DNA of 12,247 nt from the NCBI GenBank assembly GCA_003024985.2, contig PXIH01S0043807.1; one strand, 5' to 3'. Within the stretch, counting starts at the first letter, position 1, and every line of letters starts with the position of its first letter. The position numbers and the translations under genes were made by a program. The notes below the pieces were generated by a model. It made no database searches, was not told where the DNA came from, and saw only the letters and a program-made list of their open reading frames with translations. This DNA is from Euperipatoides rowelli. Taxonomy: Eukaryota; Onychophora; Udeonychophora; Euonychophora; Peripatopsidae. This document shows positions 7,255-12,247 of this stretch, in pieces.

Positions 7255-8500
7255 CCCTACATAAGAAAACATTTACAGGACAGGTATTGTTTGTTTTTTC
7301 AGTTATCAGTTTCTTATGGATTTTACTTGTTTTTCTTCTATAATTCTGGATTTAGTATTGACTTTTGATTGTGCAAATGGAAATTTCTACATTTGGACTG
7401 ATCACAGGGCAGTGGACTTGATTTTTAGTTGGAATACCAAATTGCATATCTAATCGTTCTTGCAATCTAGGCCCTGAATGAGTGGTAATTTGTATCCCAT
7501 TTGTTATTTTCAAATGTTGATGATGAATCCTTTCCAGCTTTAGTGCTTTTTCATTTTTATTATGAGTTTGATGATCCTTTATTTTATGGATGAAACTTAT
7601 TATTATTATTTATTTCTGTGCTCCTTGATTATTTTAATAAATTGATTGATAACCTAATTTCTGGAAAGTGGTTCAGCGTAATTACTATGGATTGTTTAGT
7701 GTATTTACAATCATCACTAACTCTGTGTGTAATCACTATTGATTTTATAGTGTATTTTATATTATAAACATCACAAACTGAGTGTTTGGAGATTTGTTTT
7801 TATCTGGTTTTTACTTAGGCTCTCTAAGCCATATTAAATTAAGTGAATTTGAAAGTTTTCAAATAAACTTTTTTTTTTTTTAATAAATATATTATTTATT
7901 TTTGTAAATATTTATTTGTATATACTGTACCTTTGCGAATCTATTTTTATTATGTAAATATAAAGACCATAACCTTTGGGGCTAGGCCTCTATATTTGAT
8001 CATTTGGTTGGTTATTTAATAAATATACCTAATTATTCAATTTTAGTACCACTGCTAAACTTTACCAAGAAAATATATTAGTAAAGAGCTGCTAAGTATG
8101 TAGATTCATATATGTATACAGTTTGCACACATTTATTCTGTTTTACAGTATATTAACTGTTTATTATGAGTTGAAGCAATGTTTATGTAGGTTGTTATCT
8201 ACTTTTTTGTGTGTTATTTTTCATTATATCTCCTTTGCCATGTTCTTTTTATATATGGTGCATTTTTAAATTTACTATTTCGTGCTTTCATAGTTTTAAT
8301 TTTATATTAGTAGAAACCCACACAGTTTTATAAATCTACTAATTGCAAAACTAAGAAACAACTGCAAACCTGTTTGGCCAATCATCACACTTTAAAAAAA
8401 AAACGATTTCAATGTGAATAATTTTGGTAACAGCAAGTAAAGGAAGATTTTAAATTACAAATTTGCTACACATCTCATTTATTGGAAGCACAGTGTTATA
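7255..8500. other. AT-rich region without a supported gene
   Basis: Contains a short TTA-type microsatellite near 7600 and long T runs near 7870. No ORF, RNA gene or transposon motif could be supported on either strand. Confidence 0.6.
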
Positions 8501-8501
8501 A

Positions 8502-8574
8502 AATTTTCAGTTAAAAAACAGTAAATGGACTGGCAACAAAATTCCTGAGACATTTTCTGTAATTTTCAGTTAAA
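8502..8574 (+). repeat. 14-bp direct repeat AATTTTCAGTTAAA
   Basis: Exact copies at 8502-8515 and 8561-8574 flank 45 bases. Both copies contain a TTTTCAG acceptor-like core. They may be a target-site-duplication-sized pair or coincidental AT-rich repeats. The intervening sequence has no poly(A) tail or recognisable element. Confidence 0.6.
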
Positions 8575-8681
8575 GGATTTCCATTTTTTTTCCAGTTTAC
8601 AGTGTACCAGATCCTCCTGGGACCACTCGGGCTAGAACCTAACATAAACAATAAATGAGGGGCAGGCGATCCGGTACAAAT
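8575..8681 (+). other. Acceptor-like tract leading into a GC-richer island
   Basis: A pyrimidine run ending TTTTTTTTCCAG (AG at 8594-8595) and a second CAG at 8600-8602 resemble a 3' splice site. The following bases are markedly less AT-rich, and AATAAA occurs twice afterwards. In one frame the sequence reads VPDPPGTTRART then stop. In another it reads VYQILLGPLGLEPNINNK then stop. Either could be a short terminal exon, but there is no upstream exon in the window to connect, so this is only a possibility. Confidence 0.2.
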
Positions 8682-8697
8682 AAAAGGGGGAGGAGGA
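8682..8697 (+). other. Polypurine tract AAAAGGGGGAGGAGGA
   Basis: Sixteen consecutive purines are followed directly by TGG. This is the pattern of an LTR-retrotransposon polypurine tract next to a TG-starting LTR. No second LTR, no upstream coding remnant on this strand and no matching LTR end were found, so its role is unproven. Confidence 0.3.
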
Positions 8698-8790
8698 TGG
8701 TTGCATCGGCCAGAGTGTTTACAATTTAGTAATAATGCACACAGGAGAAGTAGATTATTCTTAATCTTATATTTATTAAGGCTAAGGTAA

Positions 8791-8828
8791 TGTGTGATAA
8801 ATGTAGTGTATGTGAGTGTGTGTGAATG
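8791..8828 (+). repeat. GT-rich stretch
   Basis: TGTG/GTGT-rich DNA with A interruptions, a degenerate microsatellite. It would also serve as a GU-rich downstream element if a transcript used the AATAAA sites upstream, though the spacing is long for that. Confidence 0.5.
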
Positions 8829-8908
8829 CTGCAGCAGGGGCGGCTAACAGTCTATTTCAAAAGCTGGCAAGAAGGTGATAGTTCATAAGTTAGTAGAGAC
8901 AACTGTTC

Positions 8909-9268
8909 ATGGGTTTATTAACACTAGATAACAATAATAGTTTATCTGACCTGTTGTTCGACGTTCGGGAAAACCATTGTTCCAACAGTTTTTCAAACGA
9001 GAGATTAAAATTAGCTGCTGGGGACCTTATATTCTCGGCTTCTACTTGGTGCGGTCGGCGGTTTGTAGATTGTCTTTGCCAGTCTCACTCTTTGACAACC
9101 ATGTTCTTAAAAGAGAGAAGTAACGTTGAGAATCAATTTGTTAAAACAGTTTTCCAAGCCTGTTACTTTCTGCCTCAACGGCTAATCACTTTCTTCTGTC
9201 AAATGGAGCCATATTCTATATTATATATTTTCACGAGCTTTATTAACCTTCATGGTCATAACTATTAG
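8909..9268 (+). CDS. Unrecognised 119-codon ORF (hypothetical)
   Basis: This is the longest open frame in the window and lies in the GC- and CpG-richer island. The N-terminal third is polar (LDNNNSLSDLLFDVRENHC); the middle has RLKLAAGDLIFSASTWC; the C-terminal third is hydrophobic and aromatic (YSILYIFTSFINL), possibly a weak membrane segment. Five cysteines are scattered without a zinc-finger spacing. I recognise no family. By a rough estimate for this composition, a chance ORF of this length somewhere in 12 kb is uncommon but not rare. About 40 bases after its stop there is a strong acceptor-like TTTTTCTTCCAG (AG at 9305-9306), then AATAAA sites at 9375 and 9387. It could be an exon-derived or transposon-derived fragment, or chance. 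Confidence 0.22.
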   Translation: MGLLTLDNNNSLSDLLFDVRENHCSNSFSNERLKLAAGDLIFSASTWCGRRFVDCLCQSHSLTTMFLKERSNVENQFVKTVFQACYFLPQRLITFFCQMEPYSILYIFTSFINLHGHNY

Positions 9269-10583
9269 AAAGTTCTTTTGTTTAGAATTAACTCTTTTTC
9301 TTCCAGGTGTTATGCTGTCTGAATTATATAATTGCTAGATAAGCAGAGTTGTTTTATTATTTGCTCCAATGTGGAATAAAGAAAAATAAATAATTTTCTT
9401 GTACGTTACAATATATGGATGTATAGCCTAAATATGTATCTAATAATATGTGTGTATATAATATATAAGGTTAAATAATTGTACCTTTATTTATGTATTT
9501 TTACAATAATTATATGATGTCTTCCCAGTCTGGTTCAAGCACCAATCTTCCTATCCTTGTATAATATATTCAGGTGGCTTTAGCCCTATTAAATCACCAC
9601 CCTATCCCCCGCCTTTTTCTAAAAGCTGAGGGTGTGAGGGAAATGTAGCAGGAGCTTTGTTTTAATTTACGACTTTGCTTATATCATGATATTGCTTTTC
9701 TTTTCTTTCTCCTACTTGGTGTTACTATTTTTTAATTTTTGATTTCTCTGGCTCAAGCTTCTTAAGAGTATTCAGTGTGCCAATCCAATGCTTTATAACC
9801 CCTTATAAAATTAATTAAGTATAAAATATGACAACAATAATAATTTTCATTCTTTAACAAGCAACATTTTATAACTTATATAATAAAAAAAAATTCTGTA
9901 CTTAATTTTTTTGTCGAATGGAGAAGAAAATAAATTAATTGTACGGTACACTTGATTGTGCAGAAACCAATTTTATTTTCTACATTTTAACATTGTTTTG
10001 CTAACAATATGCAGAACAGAAAAGAGAAGAAAAAAACTTAACTATAACAATGCGTCATAGATTTATGTATGCATGTTCAATATGAAAGAAAAACTTTATG
10101 AACTTACAAGAGTAATACATGCATTCAAAACATGATTTTAACGACTATGTTAATTTTTTGCAATATTTTCTTATAAAAGTGTCGGCATTCTTAGATGAAT
10201 ATACATTTTTGCTTGTGTGTCTGTATTTTTATTTGTCTTTTCTTTGACTTTTATATGTCTTATCTGAGATTTTTCCTACCTTCTGTGGTATATATCTCTG
10301 TGTTCGATAGGAACAAATAGTGTAGCTGACTAAGGCTTTTTTTTTTTGTCCCCTTAAGATCATCTTTCATTTATTTGTAGTGCCATGTTGCATCATTTTT
10401 TTGTATTTATAGAAGATTAATTGCTCCGTTCTGCATGTACTTTCCCTGTTTATCGTAAATTTAAAAATTTTTATTTAACAATCTATGTTTGTTCGGATCC
10501 CTTTTGGCTTTAGTTGGACCGCTATAAGCTTTCTTTTGTGACCATTATTTGAGCATTATTGTATTTAGCACTGTATTGCTGTT
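9269..10583. other. Region without a supported gene
   Basis: Mostly AT-rich. A GC-richer patch at about 9515-9660 breaks into short frames on both strands and matches nothing I know. AATAAA motifs cluster near 9375-9392. No RNA gene or long repeat was seen. Confidence 0.55.
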
Positions 10584-10784
10584 TCACAGCCTTGACGGGC
10601 ATCTGTACATTTGATTTTCATTACTAGTAAATATAGATTCTAATAAGGGATGAATTCTCTTTTGGTTTTTGTTCTTAAAAGTTGTATACCTACTTTTAAG
10701 TTTATATTCACATAGCCATAATGTGCCATCTTTAGTTATCTTCCTAGTAGGATAAAGCAGTTGGTGACCTTGTATGTACACCAT
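10584..10784 (-). pseudogene. Short ORF resembling a degraded FLYWCH zinc finger
   Basis: The 66-codon frame contains GHQLLYPTRKITKDGTLWLC (residues 6-25) followed by EYKLKSRYTT. FLYWCH zinc fingers typically show a Gly-x-x-Leu-x-Tyr start, then Tyr/Trp-x-Cys, then a second Cys in a basic Cys-x-Ala/Arg context, and a His-x-His end. Here W23 and C25 fit. The second Cys position appears to hold Ser (S31, codon AGT, one base from a Cys codon), and only one His (H45) is near the expected place. The domain would therefore not bind zinc normally. FLYWCH domains occur in MULE-type transposases and DNA-binding proteins. I see no transposase core following it at lower coordinates, and the ORF ends after CPSRL. 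The resemblance is by eye and could be coincidental. Confidence 0.28.
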
Positions 10785-11077
10785 GCTTGTAGGATTTTTG
10801 CTAGATAAGAAAAAAAATCAATTTCCCTTATTAAAAGGTATTACCTTATGTAGATAATTTAACTTTTAGTGCTTTGCTCATTCCTGGGAGGGAATTATCT
10901 ATAATTATCTGGGAGGAAACTGTCAACGACTCCCCAAATTCATATACAGTTTCTTTTGTTTGCTTGTGTGCGCGGCTTACTTGTTTTTATATCGGTGTTT
11001 GTCTGGGTAGGGATTATATTTTTGGAATGACATATCTAACCTGCCCTTGTTATTTTAAGACCTTTACCTTTGATTAT
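10785..11077. other. Spacer downstream of the dead pol gene; expected place of a 3' LTR
   Basis: Read on the minus strand, this follows the integrase tail, where a polypurine tract and 3' LTR would be expected. ATTTGGGGAG near 10933-10942 is a weak polypurine candidate. There is also a direct repeat of CTGGGAGG (10883-10890 and 10909-10916) with ATTATCT repeated between. With no second LTR copy in the window, no boundary can be set. Confidence 0.3.
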
Positions 11078-11256
11078 CTACCTATTGCTTTTGTTATCCA
11101 TGAATTTTGAACGAGTGTCATATTTATGTGCATTTGGCATTTCTGACTCGTCAGTATTTACTAAGAGCTCTTTATTTCCGTCCTCCTTTATATTATATGT
11201 GTCAATATTGACTATATTGTACTTTCTTAGGTTTTTTTCCATCTAGGTCTATGATC
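11078..11256 (-). pseudogene. Integrase C-terminal tail, third frame, ends at TAG
   Basis: After the C-terminal domain's main frame runs into a stop, a different frame carries on plausibly with LRKYNIVNIDTYNIKEDGN and then a charged stretch ending KYDTRSK. Ty3/gypsy pol proteins often end with a (R/K)xYNVVHVD-type segment and a basic Y-x-x-R-S-(K/R) tail, so this looks like the genuine end displaced by a single-base indel near the run of seven A (plus strand T7) at 11232-11238 or just before it. It stops at TAG (11078-11080). Confidence 0.5.
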
Positions 11257-11520
11257 TTGATACACAAGGTCATTTAGCCTACTTTTAATCTTACAGGGTC
11301 CTCTCCACCTGTGCTCCAATTTGGCGGAGTAATTTTTGCTTTTGTCGGACAGAGGGTGTAGTTTTATTTTAACTATATTTCCTACTTTGAAAGTTCTGGG
11401 ACTAGTGTTATTGTCATAATTTGCCTTTTGTCTGTGCTGACTTAGTTCAACATATCTGGTGAACAACTGTTTTATATCTTCCATTTCTGCATCCCAATTT
11501 TTACCTGGTCCTGTATTCTG
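11227..11520 (-). pseudogene. Ty3/gypsy integrase C-terminal domain fragment
   Basis: The readable frame contains FKVGNIVKIKLHPLSDKSKN followed by YSAKLEHRWRGPCKI. This matches the integrase GPY-type C-terminal domain, typically G-D-x-V-x-(L/I)-K-x-H-P-L-S and F-S-A-K-L-x-P-R-W-x-G-P-(Y/F). The domain helps bind DNA and choose target sites. The Y/F of GPY is Cys here. In-frame residues before the first ATG (NTGPGKNWDAE) also belong to the homologous reading, so that ATG is not a true start. It is out of frame with the integrase core upstream, which stops at 11501-11503. Confidence 0.85.
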
Positions 11521-12001
11521 GGCTGTTTAACCTTATTGTTGATGACTGTACACATGCCTGGTCCCTTGGAAGTTTGATTTCCCACCCAAGGAATAATTTT
11601 GCAGGTGAAAATCTTATAGTAGCATGTTTTGTTGTCAGAATCGCCATGAAAAATTGTGGGATTAGTTTATCCCACTCTCTATGGTCATGCTCGACAAACA
11701 CTTGTATCATGCCTTTAATGACCTTGTTGGTCCTTTCTGTCGCATCTGACTGTGTGTGGTATCTAGTGGTGTGGATGGGCTTTACCCTCCACAGCTTACA
11801 TTAGGGATTATAAGAGTTTGAAATAAATTGGGGGTCGTTATCAGAGATCAATTTTTCAGCTATTCCGTACCGACAGAAAAAAATCTCTTAGGATTTTGGT
11901 TATCGCTCCGGTGTTGGCTTTACTGAGGGGAAAACCTTTACCCACTTGGAATAGTAATCTAGGATCAGAAGTATGTGGGTGTTTGCTACTTTGAAAATCG
12001 A
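11501..12001 (-). pseudogene. Ty3/gypsy integrase catalytic core, broken
   Basis: All three catalytic acidic codons can be read: the first Asp in ILLILDYYSKWV (codon 11957-11959), the second Asp in LISDNDPQFIS (11840-11842) and the Glu in SDATERTNK (11735-11737). By my count 34 codons separate the last two, against the canonical 35, so one codon may be lost. Downstream, HDHREWDKLIPQFFMAI and TKHATIRFSPAKLFLG match the rest of the core. Breaks are a frame change at the C4/T4 run near 11927-11934, a compensating one at the seven-base run 11877-11883, and an in-frame TAA at 11801-11803. The protein would have inserted element cDNA into host DNA; this copy cannot. The ATG at 11710 is internal, not a start. 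Confidence 0.9.
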
Positions 12002-12003
12002 CT

Positions 12004-12192
12004 ACTCCTATACATTTTGCCCTCAAGGATGACTGGGGAGCTCCACTCTGACTCTCTGGGGACTATAATTCCATCTTGGAGCATTTGATCGATTTGCTCT
12101 TTGATGATGATTTTCTTTTAAGACGTAGCCTTGTACGCTGTTTTTTGGATGGGTGGGTGGTCATTTGTCCTAATGTTATGGACTGTTGCCTT
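12004..12192 (-). pseudogene. N-terminal edge of Ty3/gypsy reverse transcriptase
   Basis: The frame reads HNIRTNDHPPIQ, then IKEQIDQMLQDGIIVPRES, then EWSSPVIL. These are the conserved approach to the RT domain (H-x-I-x-T-x-D-x-x-P-I; K-x-x-I-x-x-M-L-x-x-G-I-I; W-S/A-S-P-V-V-L-V). It continues only a few residues (GKMYR, resembling DGKxRF) before the integrase sequence begins in another frame. The YxDD polymerase motif and RNase H are absent. There is an in-frame TAA at 12118-12120. Upstream of about 12192 the homology ends at the AT-rich repeat. Confidence 0.88.
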
Positions 12193-12197
12193 ATTTT

Positions 12198-12233
12198 GAT
12201 GTTAATATTATAAATGATGTTAATATTATAAAT
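12198..12233. repeat. 18-bp unit tandem repeat, two exact copies
   Basis: The unit GATGTTAATATTATAAAT occurs twice in perfect tandem (12198-12215 and 12216-12233), followed by AT-rich sequence to the end of the window. It lies exactly where homology to the retrotransposon RT fades, so it marks or overlies the truncation point. Confidence 0.9.
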
Positions 12234-12247
12234 AAAATAAGTAAATT

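Larger units (their letters stand above)
11078..12192 (-). mobile_element. Dead Ty3/gypsy-type retrotransposon pol remnant
   Basis: Read on the minus strand, the segment runs in the order N-terminal edge of reverse transcriptase, integrase core, integrase C-terminal domain, basic tail. The spacing is far too short. The RT edge abuts the integrase core at about 12000, so most of RT, all of RNase H and the integrase zinc-binding HHCC region are gone. In this family that interval is usually well over 1 kb. At least two in-frame stops and about four frame changes follow. The RT-integrase order and integrase motifs identify Ty3/gypsy (Metaviridae). Ty1/copia has integrase before RT. No gag, protease or LTR pair is visible. 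The left part of the element ends at an AT-rich tandem repeat near 12198. It is a fossil copy. Confidence 0.9.

Noticed and set aside
7183-7368. 61-codon plus-strand ORF
   Set aside because: It runs through the hAT-like end and a hairpin. The residues reflect T-rich composition.
10785-11077. Defined 3' LTR of the gypsy remnant
   Set aside because: A weak polypurine candidate exists, but with no second LTR copy or target duplication the boundaries would be guesses.
10874-11110. 78-codon plus-strand ORF
   Set aside because: It overlaps the antisense tail of the gypsy integrase and is rich in Y, F and C. It is probably a composition artefact.
11574-11804. 76-codon plus-strand ORF
   Set aside because: It is a shadow of the integrase core, which is clearly read on the opposite strand.
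1-12247. tRNA, rRNA or snRNA genes
   Set aside because: No cloverleaf with A and B boxes, and no conserved rRNA or snRNA segment, was recognised by eye. A covariance-model scan was not possible here.

Overview
This is strongly AT-rich eukaryotic nuclear DNA, most likely from an animal. There is no operon structure, no dense set of ORFs and no intact protein-coding gene I can name. Long stretches have no coding signal, and what stands out is transposon debris and many short perfect hairpins. The heptamer TAGCCTA/TAGGCTA recurs about a dozen times. I suspect a non-vertebrate animal, possibly a crustacean or another arthropod, but the sequence does not prove this. The window could be intergenic or lie inside a large intron.

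Layout: (1) About 260-955 is the most structured region. It holds a 172-bp hairpin element at 280-451 with arms about 90% identical and matched G10/C10 tracts. Around it, a short motif near ACAAG(A/G)GCGCCA recurs on both strands, and a lone third copy of the inner arm lies at 928-953. (2) 960-3500 has no supported gene. It contains one unrecognised 50-codon ORF at 1279-1431 and two adjoining palindromes at 2897-2941. (3) 3500-5470 holds two TATA-plus-AATAAA modules that could be LTR-like or cryptic promoters (3573-3706 and 5191-5434), plus a striking 15-bp hairpin at 4864-4898. (4) 5470-8580 is mostly featureless AT-rich DNA, with a nested inverted repeat at 6965-7062 and a possible hAT-type transposon end at 7201-7220. 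(5) 8580-9310 is a less AT-rich island with a polypurine tract, GT-rich DNA and the longest ORF of the window (119 codons, unrecognised). (6) 10584-10784 on the minus strand is a short ORF resembling a decayed FLYWCH zinc finger. (7) 11078-12192 on the minus strand is a dead Ty3/gypsy-type pol. The N-terminal edge of reverse transcriptase joins directly to the integrase core, so most of RT, RNase H and the integrase zinc finger is missing, and several stops and frameshifts follow.

Only the Ty3/gypsy remnant is a firm family assignment. Its catalytic D, D and E codons are all still readable, but it cannot encode a working protein. Nothing here amounts to a demonstrated new system. The most interesting unexplained structure is the hairpin element and motif cluster at 260-955.
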